A DNA stretch of 14,536 nt from Acidobacteriota bacterium (GCA_016201185.1 JACQDG010000038.1:1-14536), one strand, 5' to 3'. Positions 1 to 7,231 are shown, numbered from the stretch's first letter. Numbers and translations are program-made. Notes: generated from the letters alone by a model not told the origin.

Positions 1-384
1 AACCGGGCTGGGGGCGGCCTGCTCCTCGCCCACAGGCATTTCCGAAACGCCGCGGCCGCCGAGCAGAATCACATTCTCGGCTACCACTTCGGTGGTGGAG
101 CGCTTGTTGCCATCCTTGTCTTCCCAGTTGCGGGTCTGGAGCCGGCCCTCGATGAAGACCTGCTTCCCCTTCTGTAGATGGGGAAGCACATTTTCCGACC
201 GCCATAGCACGATGCGGTGCCAGTCGGTTTCTTCCTTCCATTCCCCGGTTTGCTGGTCCTTCCAACGCCGGGAGGTGGCCAGGGTGAAGTTGGTGCACGG
301 AGTCCCGTTGGGGGTGTAGCGTGTCTCGGGGTCGCGCCCGAGGTTCCCCAACAGGATCACTTTGTTTACGCTGCGGGAGGCCAT
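1..384 (-). CDS. ssb: Single-stranded DNA-binding protein SSB (C-terminus cut by window edge)
   Basis: Translating the minus strand from the ATG at 382-384 gives 128 residues with no stop before the window edge. The protein starts MASRSVNKVILLGNLGRDPE and is a clear SSB OB-fold. The landmarks are NKVILLGNLGRDPETRY near residues 7-23, FTLATSRRW near 34-42, TDWHRIVLW near 55-63, and KGKQVFIEGRLQTR followed by a W near 73-88. The OB domain ends around residue 108 and a Pro/Ala/Glu-rich linker begins; the acidic tail that binds partner proteins would lie outside the window. SSB coats single-stranded DNA in replication, recombination and repair. The gene is divergent from the one at 436, with about 50 bases between the starts. 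Only a weak GAAAG-like ribosome-binding site is visible, but upstream alternatives would disrupt the usual MASxSVNKV N-terminus. Confidence 0.95.
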   Translation of the reverse strand, partial: MASRSVNKVILLGNLGRDPETRYTPNGTPCTNFTLATSRRWKDQQTGEWKEETDWHRIVLWRSENVLPHLQKGKQVFIEGRLQTRNWEDKDGNKRSTTEVVAENVILLGGRGVSEMPVGEEQAAPSPV

Positions 385-435
385 GACGCTTTCAAGGTAC
401 AATCATTGCCGCTCCAGGGCAAGGGGGAAATTGTG

Positions 436-1509
436 ATGCCGGCAAGTTTGCAGGGGCGGCGGGCGTTTCAATTGGAAAATGATCGGGTTCGGGTCTCGGT
501 ACTGGTAGGGGGCGGGCACATCGCCGAGATCCTGCTGAAGGAAAAGCAGGTAAACCCCCTCTGGATTCCGCCCTGGCCCAGCATGGAGCCCTGTGATTTC
601 GATGCCCAGGTGCACACGGAATACGGCAACGACGCGGAGAGCCGGTTGCTGGCGGGGATCATGGGCCATAACCTCTGCTTCGATTTCTACGGGCCGCCGT
701 CGGAGGAGGAAGCTGCCTGTGGATTGACGGTGCACGGGGAAGCGTCGGTGATCAACTGGGAAATGGAGGCCGTGGGGGAGGGAGAACTGCGTGCCACGGC
801 CGAGCTGCCGCTGGCGGAAATGCGTCTGGAACGGCGGTTTCGGCTTTCCGCGAAGGACACGGTAGTGACGATTACGGAAACGGCGGAAAATCTTTCGGCC
901 GCGGATCGGGCGGTAGGCTGGACCCAGCACGTGACGCTCGGCCCGCCGTTTCTGGCGCCCGGCCGGACCGTCTTCCACATGCCGGTCACACGCTCCAAAG
1001 CGTATGAAAGCGACTTTGCCGAGGGCAAAGGGACCATGCAGCCCGGCGCGGAGTTTGACTGGCCCTGGTGCCCGGATATTCACGGCGGCCGGATCGACCT
1101 GCGGCAGACCTCCGCCGCCCCGGTCTCGGCCGGCTTCACCGCGCACTTGATGGATCCGGCGAAGGAGCAGGCCTGGTTCACTGCCTATAATCCAGATATA
1201 GGGGTGCTGTTTGGCTACGCTTGGCGGCGGAGCGACTTTCCTTGGCTGGGCATCTGGGAGGAGAACCATTGCCGTCAGCACCGTCCCTGGAACGGCCGGA
1301 CGCTGACCCGGGCCATGGAGTTCGGCGTCTCGCCCATGCCGGAGCCGCGACGGCGGATGATCGACCGTAAGTGGATGTTTGGGGCGCCGTGTTATCGGTG
1401 GATTCCTGCCCGCACCCATGTGACGGTGGAGTACAGCGCCTTCATTCGCAGCTCGGACCAGGCAGTTCGCGAGGTTGCTTGGCAGGGCGAAGGCGTAGTT
1501 TTGCGCTAA
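436..1509 (+). CDS. Galactose mutarotase-fold (aldose 1-epimerase-like) protein
   Basis: A 357-residue protein starting MPASLQGRRAFQLENDRVRV, with an AAGGGGG ribosome-binding site at 421-427. The open frame reaches back to 217, but that part lies antisense to ssb and has no family character, so the ATG at 436 was chosen (a GTG at 433 is also possible). The order of segments fits the beta-sandwich superfamily of aldose 1-epimerases: an early RVSVLVGGGHIAEI strand pair, NPLW, a central GLTVHGEAS with a histidine where mutarotases have a catalytic one, GWTQHVTLGPPFL corresponding to the second conserved histidine, and a late WEENHCRQHRPWNGR stretch. Many members bind or epimerise sugars, but the substrate cannot be read from the sequence. 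There is no signal peptide, so it is probably cytoplasmic. It is divergent from ssb and followed by a gene with its own promoter, so it is probably transcribed alone. Confidence 0.8.
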   Translation: MPASLQGRRAFQLENDRVRVSVLVGGGHIAEILLKEKQVNPLWIPPWPSMEPCDFDAQVHTEYGNDAESRLLAGIMGHNLCFDFYGPPSEEEAACGLTVHGEASVINWEMEAVGEGELRATAELPLAEMRLERRFRLSAKDTVVTITETAENLSAADRAVGWTQHVTLGPPFLAPGRTVFHMPVTRSKAYESDFAEGKGTMQPGAEFDWPWCPDIHGGRIDLRQTSAAPVSAGFTAHLMDPAKEQAWFTAYNPDIGVLFGYAWRRSDFPWLGIWEENHCRQHRPWNGRTLTRAMEFGVSPMPEPRRRMIDRKWMFGAPCYRWIPARTHVTVEYSAFIRSSDQAVREVAWQGEGVVLR

Positions 1510-1533
1510 AACTGCTTCCTCTGTTTCCGCAAG

Positions 1534-1569
1534 TCCTGTGTGGACACAGGAGGGGTTCCGGTGTATGAT
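1534..1569 (+). promoter_or_regulatory. Sigma-70-type promoter with a dyad over the -35 box
   Basis: TGGACA at 1541-1546 (5 of 6 to TTGACA) and TATGAT at 1564-1569 (5 of 6 to TATAAT) are separated by 17 bases. The -35 box sits within the inverted repeat TCCTGTGTGGACACAGGA at 1534-1551, which has 8-base arms around a GG centre. The dyad is placed where a repressor or other dimeric regulator would block or modify polymerase binding. Transcription would start near 1576, leaving a leader of about 100 bases before the GTG start at 1680. The promoter call is based on consensus matching; the operator role is inferred. Confidence 0.5.
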
Positions 1570-1679
1570 TCTCGCCAGGTATAGCTGAGACTGCAAGCTC
1601 TAGCCAAACGGATCGAGCCGCACACCGCGGTTCCCGGGGAAATCAGCATAGAGCCCGCAAGCCTTCGCAGGAGGAATTT

Positions 1680-2204
1680 GTGACAAGAGCAGTCGATGCC
1701 CCAGGCCGCTGGGCGTCGTGTCTTTTTTTGTGCTGTCCCCTAGTCGGCGCCGCCCTGGCGGCCCAACCGAAACCAGTGGAACTCCAGTGGAGCGAGCTGG
1801 CTCCCGTGATTACCGGCCACGAAATAGCGATAGTTTTACCCGAAGGCGCCAGGATCAAAGGGGAAGCGGTCGCAGTCCGGCCGGATGCCTTAGTCATGAA
1901 TATCAAAAAGACATCGGACAAGCAGGCGCACCCCAAAGGGCAAGCTTCCATTCCTCGTTCCTCGGTCTCGACGCTTCGGTTAAAGAGACCGCGGTCTTCC
2001 GGAAGGGTGGTCGGTACCGTGATCGGTGGTTTGGCAGGCCTGATTGGCGGGGGGGTGACAGCGGCTCTGACAACCAATTCGGTTGGGCCCGCGGTCGCCG
2101 TGTGGGTTGGAATCACATCGGCTACGGCAATTGCCGGTTACTATGTGGGCAAGGGAACCGACCAAGGGGAAACGGCCATAAAGGTCGTCCCTGACTCTCC
2201 TTAA
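1680..2204 (+). CDS. Small exported protein with glycine-zipper membrane segment
   Basis: 174 residues. The GTG start is fixed by a strong AGGAGG site at 1669-1674, five bases upstream; no ATG is better placed. Residues 1-27 look like a signal peptide: arginines at 3 and 10, a hydrophobic ASCLFLCCPLVGAALA stretch, and an ALA-A cleavage site. Residues 30-105 are a polar beta-rich region (LPEGARIKGEAVAVRPDALVMNIKK) suggestive of a small beta-barrel or SH3-like fold. Residues 108-158 are a glycine-zipper hydrophobic region (VVGTVIGGLAGLIGGG, then AVWVGITSATAIAGYYVG) that could form two tightly packed helices. I do not recognise a named family; the architecture recalls short glycine-zipper envelope proteins. 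It is preceded by its own promoter at 1534-1569. Confidence 0.75.
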   Translation: MTRAVDAPGRWASCLFLCCPLVGAALAAQPKPVELQWSELAPVITGHEIAIVLPEGARIKGEAVAVRPDALVMNIKKTSDKQAHPKGQASIPRSSVSTLRLKRPRSSGRVVGTVIGGLAGLIGGGVTAALTTNSVGPAVAVWVGITSATAIAGYYVGKGTDQGETAIKVVPDSP

Positions 2205-2432
2205 TTTCCATGAGTTCACCTCCGAGGTTTGCGGGATGGGTGGGGAAGGATTTGGAAAGGTACTGCGGCCAGCGTAGGTCTTTTGGAGTGAGAAGACTAG
2301 ACGGAAGAATTTCGGGGAGGGGCGAAGTGGCGGGCCAGGCGCATAGGAAGGGCCGGGCGTTGCTTGCAGGAGTGACCAAACGTGAAGCAGCGGAGTACCC
2401 TTAGTCCAATTCCATTGAAGGGAGACACAGCA

Positions 2433-2861
2433 ATGCAAAGACCACTCCATCGCGCCTTGCGAGTTGTGCTGGGCGTTTTCGCCTTGCTCACCGCCGTCGG
2501 AGGTCTGCTCCTGATTTTCAGCCCCAAGCCGGTCGTGATGCGTCTGTTCCTTAGCCCGCCCGAGGCCGAAGTTTCTACCTTGCTGCTCTCCATGATGAAG
2601 GAGTTGGGCGGATTTGTTGGCATGCTTAGCGTCATGCTGTTTTTTGCTTCCCGCGACCCGGCCCGCAATGTGGCCATCATTGACGCCTTGATCGTGGGCC
2701 TTTGCATCCTGGTCGTTACGCCCCTGCTGTCGCTGTACACGCTGGACATCCGCCAACTCTATCCCAGCTATCTGATCTGGGGACGCTCCGTGGTCCGGTT
2801 GGCGCTGGCGGCGCTGCTCTTTTACCTGCGGCCGCGAGAGATTGTACAAGCAGGTGCATGA
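2433..2861 (+). CDS. Four-helix integral membrane protein, DUF4345-like
   Basis: 142 residues from the ATG at 2433, which has an AAGGGAG ribosome-binding site at 2418-2424. The frame is open back to a GTG at 2382, but that extension is polar and lacks a good site. Four hydrophobic segments are evident at about residues 8-29, 55-73, 80-101 and 116-132, with a positively charged start (QRPLHRALR) and end (RPREIV), giving both termini a likely cytoplasmic position. The loop FSPKPVVMRLFLSPPEAEVSTLL after helix 1 and the small size resemble the DUF4345 group of uncharacterised membrane proteins; that assignment is from memory of the pattern. No enzymatic motif is visible. The gene converges with the sigma-like gene on the other strand, and the 228 bases upstream show no clear promoter. 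Confidence 0.75.
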   Translation: MQRPLHRALRVVLGVFALLTAVGGLLLIFSPKPVVMRLFLSPPEAEVSTLLLSMMKELGGFVGMLSVMLFFASRDPARNVAIIDALIVGLCILVVTPLLSLYTLDIRQLYPSYLIWGRSVVRLALAALLFYLRPREIVQAGA

Positions 2862-2950
2862 TCCAAAATTTCCGGGTGACCACTTTACCGTCGGACGCAA
2901 AAATTTCGGTGTGGAGAAGCCGCCCGTGGGTGGCAGCTGCCGCAGCAGAT

Positions 2951-2980
2951 TGCGGTTGCGTGCTTAAAGAGCAATCCGCA
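2951..2980. terminator. Imperfect hairpin in a convergent intergenic gap (weak terminator candidate)
   Basis: TGCGGTTGC at 2951-2959 pairs with GCAATCCGCA at 2971-2980 with one bulged A, around an 11-base loop. It lies between two convergent genes (stops at 2861 and 3026), where a bidirectional terminator is expected. No T-tract follows on either strand, so this is only a candidate. A 10-base palindrome GGCAGCTGCC lies just before it at 2932-2941. Confidence 0.22.
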
Positions 2981-3025
2981 CAAGTCAGCAAAGTTATCTG
3001 CTTTGGTACGCATCGCTCCCCTCCG

Positions 3026-3807
3026 TCAGCGCATGCCAAAGAGGCGTTTCCAAAGGGGAGGCGCAGCGGTGCGAAGGCCGAGGGCCGTCCAGTATGGCTC
3101 GGCGGCGGAATCGGAGAGAGGCGAAGAGAGGCGGGCGAGGGCGGAGACTTCGCGAAAGCGGCACATCTGATCCACGCAGCGCCAGCAGAGGGTCATGTGG
3201 TGCTCCACCTCCAGGCGGCCGCGCCAGGTGATCTGGCCGTCCAGAAGTCGCAGAAACTGCTTGGGCTCGGGACAATCCTTCGGCGCCAGGGCTGCGGCCG
3301 TTTTCGCCAGCAGAGGGCGGTTCTGTGCCAGCATGTCGGCGCTCCAGCGGTCCGAGCGCCCCCGCAGCAGCTCTTGCGCTTTTCCCATGGTCGCGGCCAC
3401 GGTCTTTTCATCGAGGTGGAGCATCTTATCGGCATCGGCGGCGGGGTTCAGCACGGACATCCACACCACTTCTCGCTCCAGGGCGCTGAGCCCTTCGAGC
3501 GCGCTTGCGAAGATTTCCCAGTCCAGAAAGATTTCCGGGGCAGGAGCCGGCGGAGCCGTCTGCCGGGCCAAGCCCAGGATTCCCGCTCGCTCTGGCCGTG
3601 ATACTCGCGGAAGAAGCGGATCTCGCCGGCGCGCGCCTCGAGCAGCGCCAGGCGGAGCAGCTCCTCGCGGCGCGGTGATAATTCCGGAAAATGACGATCC
3701 AGGACGGCGGCGGCAAACGGCAGGTAATGGGTGACGAAATGCCTCCAAGCGGAATCCTGCTGCGCCAGACACTGCGCCACCATGTCGGAGCAAGTCATAA
3801 CGGGCAT
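3026..3807 (-). pseudogene. Sigma-70-like (ECF) protein with C-terminal ZAS-type zinc motif, frameshifted
   Basis: The N-terminal frame from the ATG at 3807 (MPVMTCSDMVAQCLAQQ) gives the first 76 residues of a region-2-like segment: a short acidic/aromatic start, then AWRHFVTHYLPF and a helix ending EIRFFREYHGQSERE. It then drifts into Arg-rich nonsense ending at 3448. The continuation lies in the next frame and runs to a stop at 3026, including LEGLSALEREVVWM (region-4-like, residues about 104-117 of the joined protein). Restoring one base between 3579 and 3580 turns GAATCC into GAATTCC and gives a seamless 260-residue protein reading SEREFLGLARQ across the join. Near the C-terminus, H204-x3-C208-x2-C211 matches the zinc motif of anti-sigma factors. 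It follows the propeller gene by 37 bases. The break could be a real mutation or a sequencing or assembly error. Confidence 0.7.
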
Positions 3808-3844
3808 GGTTGCGATTTCTCCGGATCAGCGAGCCCTGCCGGTC

Positions 3845-6800
3845 CTATTGCAGGGGCGGCACGCGGTTGCGCACCGGGAAGGTTACCACGTTGCTGACGA
3901 AGAAGCCCTGGGCGATAGTCAGGCGCGTCATCAGGTCATCCGGCAGAGCGGAGTTGAGGAGCAGGTTGACCTGGTAGACGCCGATTTGCCCGGGCATCAG
4001 GCCGACAAAGTCCACGTCAGCCGTTTTCCCGCCGGCCAGCGCGGAAACGAAATCGTCGGGAACGGCCGGGACCTTGAAAGGCCCGTGGTCGGCAGGGACC
4101 CTTCTCCCCGTGACCACGCCTTCCTTGGGATCGGTAAGGCCGAGGCCGGTGCCGAAGACGGTGATGATCTCGCCCGGCAGGGCCGGGTTTTCCGGCGTGA
4201 CGGGGGAGAAGAAGTCGTTGCCGCAGCATAGGCTGGTGGTCTGGGCGGTGGCGGTGATGCCTGAGCCGCCGGAAACGGTAGCCGAATAACTGACATTGTT
4301 ACCGTCCTTGCCGGTGCTCCGGGCGTTGAGGATCACGGTGGAGGGCGTGCTGCCGCCTGCCAGCGTCCCATTCTTGACGTTGGTGGTGGCCGTGATGCTG
4401 GCATTGGCCGAAACAGTGATGGTGAGGGTGATGCTGTTCCCTACAGCGCCGAGCTGTCGGGCGATGATGTCGAACTCGGGCGGAGTGACGTCCGCCACCA
4501 GCCTGGCGGTGACGTTCGGGTCGCCGGCGCCGGCGTTGATGAGGTTGATGAGCTGGTTGGCCACCGTCGGCAGGTTGTCGCTGGCCAGCACGGTGTAGAT
4601 GTAAGTCCGGCTGCCGATGTTGATGGTGACCACGTCGCCGGCCTTAATTGTGCCGTTGATCGTGACACGGGCGCGGGCCGAGAGGATCCCGATGTTGCTG
4701 GCTTCCGCTTGGGCGTCGGGATCCCCGTTGCCGGCGTTGATCAAGGTAACCAGCCTGTCGCGGATCTGGTCGGTCGTCTCGCCGCCCACCGTCGTGTAGG
4801 TATAATTCCTACCATTAATAATGATCTGGACCTTGAGGCCGGCGGGGGCGGGGTTGGGCGTACTGCCTGTGGTGGTCGCCTCGATGGCCACGGTCCCCCG
4901 GGCGCGCGCCATACCGTGGACCACCACCCCGGCGCGGGGCTCCGGACCGTCGTAAGCGTACAGCCCGGGGGCGGCCCGAGGGACGGCGGCGGGCTTGGCG
5001 ACGGAAATGACGACTTGGCCGTCGGGCCGCGTGGCGCGCAGGAAGACGCTCATGCTGGAGCCCTGCATCTCGAACGGCACCTGGGCATTGATCTGGTTGG
5101 GCGTGACTATATAGATCGGGGAGCGGATCCCGTTCATATAGACCTCGACGCCGCCGAGCTCAGTGGGCAGGCCCTCCTGGGAGGAATCGGCCCCGGCGCT
5201 CGTTGTAACGAAGTCATGGCCGAAAATGGCGATCTGGGTTCCTGGCGGCGCTTCACTGGCGTCGTTGCCTCCGCTTAGCGTGGAGCTGCTGGTGGTCATG
5301 TTGAGCGCGGCGGCGGTGCCCGTGGTGTCAAGGGAGATGGTGTTCCCGGCGGAACCGGGGGTGCGCGCAACCAGGATGAGAACCGGAGGCGACGAGCCGC
5401 CGGTGAGGGTGGCCCCGCCGGTGGTGACGGTAATCTTGGCGCCCGAGGAAGTAGAAGCCTTGTAACTGATGCTGTTGCCGGCTTCGCCCTGCTGGCGCGC
5501 CACCAGGATCAGCTTGGTGTGGTCGCTGGGGTCCACGTCGGCGTATACGTCCGGGTCCTTGCCCTGGTCCCGGATCAGGTAAGCGAAGTTGAAGGCAACC
5601 TGCGTATCGCCCTGCCGGACCGTGTAGGTGTAGCGACGGTCCTGGATTTGGATGGTGACCACATCGCCGGCCTGAATAGAGCCGCCGAACGTCACCGCTC
5701 CCCGAGCATAGGTTCCCTGCCCTACAGCGGGGCGAGCGGAAACCACCGGATCGCCGGGACTGTCGTTGATCTGGTGGAGAAAGTTGTCGCGGATTGTCTG
5801 CAGAGTGTCGGTGGCGGTTTCCGTGTAGTCGTATTCCTTTCCATTGATGATCAGCTTGGCAACGTCGCCACTCTTGACCGTGCCGCCAAAAGTGACAGTT
5901 CCCTCGGCGGGAATCTGGTAGCTGGCCCCGTTTACCACTCCTCCGTCGAGAATGAGCGGCTCGGCCGGGGTGAAGACGAGGATGCGCCGGCTGAAGGGGT
6001 CGGCGACGTAAAGGTTGTCGCCGTCCCAGGCCAGGGAAGAGGGGGTGCGCAGGCTGCCGGCCCCGTTGGATTCTCCGATGGAGAAGAAATCCTTCTGCCC
6101 CAGCACCACGTCGGCCGGGGCGCCGTTGGCGGTAGGAAAGGTCTTGTAAACGAGCACGCGATCGTTGCCGCCGTCGGCGATGAACAGGCGGGTCCCATCG
6201 GAGAGGGCGAAGCGCGGGAAACTGAGCGTGGCGGCGCAGCGGACGGGGAAGGTTGGGTTACCTTTGCTGTCTGTGCCGCTCGAGGCGCAGAGTTTAGAAT
6301 CCTTGGTGCTGTTGTTGGCGAACTGGGAGGCCATGTCGGGCTGGCCGAGAACCAGGTCCGCGGAGGCGCTGTTGCTGGTGGGAATGCTGTTGAAGATCAC
6401 TACACGGTTAAAGCCCAGATCGGTCACGATCAGCTTCTCGCCGACGGTGGTGGCGGTGACCGGGTCGAGCATGTTGTTGGCTGCCGGCTTGATGTTGGAG
6501 GCGGTCAAGTCCGGCGAGGGGCGGGTGCTGAAGTCCGGCTCGCCGACGACAACGTCGGCCTTGGCGTTGTTGCTGGTGGGGACGGAGTTGAAGATCAAGA
6601 CCCGGGCGTTCTGGGTGTCGGCGATAATCAGCTTGCCGTTGTGAAACCACACGCCCTGCGGGCCGCGCAGGCCGCTCTGGTCCGTGCGGGGCGAACTGGT
6701 GGCGAAGTCGGGCTGGCCCAGAACCACGTCGGGAGGGGTTGCGCTGACGGCGGGGATGGTGCGCCAGATCAGCACACGGTTATTGTCCGTGTCGGCCACG

Positions 6801-7231
6801 GCGAGCTGGACCCCGTCGCTGGCGGCGGCTGTGGGCTTGTTGAGCCCGTTCTGGAGGCCGGGGTTTTTCGAGGTGAAATCCGGCTGGCCGAGCACGGTCG
6901 TGGGCCGTCCTACGCAGACCGGGCAGGCAGTTCCTGGCACGATCTCGGCGTCAGGACTGGAAATGAAACCGGACAGGTTCTCGTAGATCAACAGACGGTT
7001 ATTGACCGGCGCAGCGCCGAAACGGTTAGCGTCCAGGACGAAGAGCCGGTTGCCGGCGACAGCCACCCCACCGGCCGCACCCAGAATATCCTGGTCGGAA
7101 ACAGGCGTCTCGGCGGTGAAGTTGGGCTGGCCGATCACCAGCCGCGCGGCCTGGAAAGTCGAAAAATCGATGGCCCACGCCGCCGTTTGAAACCAGAGTG
7201 GAATACAGATAAACGCGGATAAGAACTTCAC
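3845..7231 (-). CDS. Secreted beta-propeller protein with a TIGR03437 domain interrupted by two repeat cassettes
   Basis: 1128 residues. The GTG start shares one base with the upstream SDR stop (TAGTG) and has AAAGGGG eight bases before it. Residues 1-20 are a signal peptide ending AAWA. Residues 21-422 form an NHL-like beta-propeller with six repeats of an LGQPDF motif at about 32-39 (VIGQPNFT), 113-120, 170-177, 228-235, 294-301 and 376-383, each followed by turns such as ADTDNNRVLIW and IADGGNDRVLVY. Residues 430-1120 match the Solibacter C-terminal domain TIGR03437 in three pieces: GGVVNGASY (430-438), APPGTQIAIFGHDF to APGLYAYDG (661-762), and NPALPGEIITVFGTGLG to VSNVVTFPV (1015-1120). 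The gaps hold paralogous repeat cassettes. The protein probably acts outside the cytoplasmic membrane in binding or scaffolding; no catalytic residues are evident. It is likely co-translated with the SDR gene. Confidence 0.88.
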   Translation of the reverse strand: MKFLSAFICIPLWFQTAAWAIDFSTFQAARLVIGQPNFTAETPVSDQDILGAAGGVAVAGNRLFVLDANRFGAAPVNNRLLIYENLSGFISSPDAEIVPGTACPVCVGRPTTVLGQPDFTSKNPGLQNGLNKPTAAASDGVQLAVADTDNNRVLIWRTIPAVSATPPDVVLGQPDFATSSPRTDQSGLRGPQGVWFHNGKLIIADTQNARVLIFNSVPTSNNAKADVVVGEPDFSTRPSPDLTASNIKPAANNMLDPVTATTVGEKLIVTDLGFNRVVIFNSIPTSNSASADLVLGQPDMASQFANNSTKDSKLCASSGTDSKGNPTFPVRCAATLSFPRFALSDGTRLFIADGGNDRVLVYKTFPTANGAPADVVLGQKDFFSIGESNGAGSLRTPSSLAWDGDNLYVADPFSRRILVFTPAEPLILDGGVVNGASYQIPAEGTVTFGGTVKSGDVAKLIINGKEYDYTETATDTLQTIRDNFLHQINDSPGDPVVSARPAVGQGTYARGAVTFGGSIQAGDVVTIQIQDRRYTYTVRQGDTQVAFNFAYLIRDQGKDPDVYADVDPSDHTKLILVARQQGEAGNSISYKASTSSGAKITVTTGGATLTGGSSPPVLILVARTPGSAGNTISLDTTGTAAALNMTTSSSTLSGGNDASEAPPGTQIAIFGHDFVTTSAGADSSQEGLPTELGGVEVYMNGIRSPIYIVTPNQINAQVPFEMQGSSMSVFLRATRPDGQVVISVAKPAAVPRAAPGLYAYDGPEPRAGVVVHGMARARGTVAIEATTTGSTPNPAPAGLKVQIIINGRNYTYTTVGGETTDQIRDRLVTLINAGNGDPDAQAEASNIGILSARARVTINGTIKAGDVVTINIGSRTYIYTVLASDNLPTVANQLINLINAGAGDPNVTARLVADVTPPEFDIIARQLGAVGNSITLTITVSANASITATTNVKNGTLAGGSTPSTVILNARSTGKDGNNVSYSATVSGGSGITATAQTTSLCCGNDFFSPVTPENPALPGEIITVFGTGLGLTDPKEGVVTGRRVPADHGPFKVPAVPDDFVSALAGGKTADVDFVGLMPGQIGVYQVNLLLNSALPDDLMTRLTIAQGFFVSNVVTFPVRNRVPPLQ
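4214..4897 (-). repeat. Repeat cassette 2 inside the TIGR03437 domain (A1'-A2'-B1'-B2')
   Basis: This stretch encodes residues 779-1006. A1' (779-850) reads GTVAIEA, QIIINGRNYTYT, TTDQIRDRLVTLINAG, GDP. A2' (856-912) reads VTINGTIKAGDVVTINI, RTYIYTV, NQLINLINAGAGDP. B1' (918-960) and B2' (964-1006) carry DIIARQLGAVGNSITL, LAGG and VILNARSTGKDGNNVSY. The unit order equals that of cassette 1, and both end in (G/C)GND. At DNA level, 4622-4644 and 5651-5673, which encode the same point in A2, differ at one base of 23. The cassette separates APGLY from NPALPG of the host domain. Confidence 0.75.
5261..5902 (-). repeat. Repeat cassette 1 inside the TIGR03437 domain (A1-A2-B1-B2)
   Basis: This stretch encodes residues 444-657 of the propeller protein. 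Unit A1 (444-500) has the pattern GTVTFGG, LIINGKEYDYT, DTLQTIRDNF, IND, GDP. Unit A2 (512-566) repeats it as AVTFGGSIQAGDVVTIQI, RRYTYTV, DPDV. Units B1 (572-612) and B2 (617-657) share LILVAR, G-x-AGN-S/T-IS and TL-S/T-GG. The cassette falls between GGVVNGASY and APPGTQIAIFG, which are adjacent in an uninterrupted TIGR03437 domain. It has the same unit order as cassette 2. Confidence 0.75.
7204..7226. repeat. Decamer-type short tandem repeat inside the propeller gene start
   Basis: The plus strand shows units of the kind CAGATAAACG and CGGATAAGAA, related to the decamers at 10827-10856 (shared core GATAAACGC-GAT). On the minus strand this sequence encodes residues 2-10 (KFLSAFICI), the hydrophobic core of the signal peptide of the gene starting at 7231. 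Confidence 0.45.

Noticed and set aside
398..403. TACAAT as a -10 box for the gene at 436
   Set aside because: No acceptable -35 hexamer lies 15-19 bases upstream (GGGAGG at the 17-base position), so it was not called as a promoter.
217..435. N-terminal extension of the gene at 436
   Set aside because: It overlaps ssb antisense and reads as low-complexity Gly/Val/Pro without relation to the mutarotase fold; the ATG at 436 has a proper ribosome-binding site.
403..1596. 397-codon minus-strand open frame opposite the mutarotase-fold gene
   Set aside because: Its translation is Arg/Pro/His-rich and featureless, whereas the plus-strand product has a coherent superfamily pattern and a ribosome-binding site.
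2205..2432. Possible small gene (2210-2404) or promoter in the gap before the membrane protein
   Set aside because: The 64-codon frame has no motif or ribosome-binding site, and no hexamer pair with correct spacing fits the promoter consensus well.
3448..3600. Programmed -1 frameshift in the sigma-like gene
   Set aside because: No X-XXY-YYZ heptamer in the correct frame and no evident stimulatory hairpin; a single-base deletion explains the data better.
5519..7222. Long plus-strand open frame (567 codons) opposite the propeller gene
   Set aside because: It is antisense to a gene with clear repeats and domain signatures, is Gly/Val/Asp-rich without motifs, and has no ribosome-binding site of note; typical of high-GC shadow frames.
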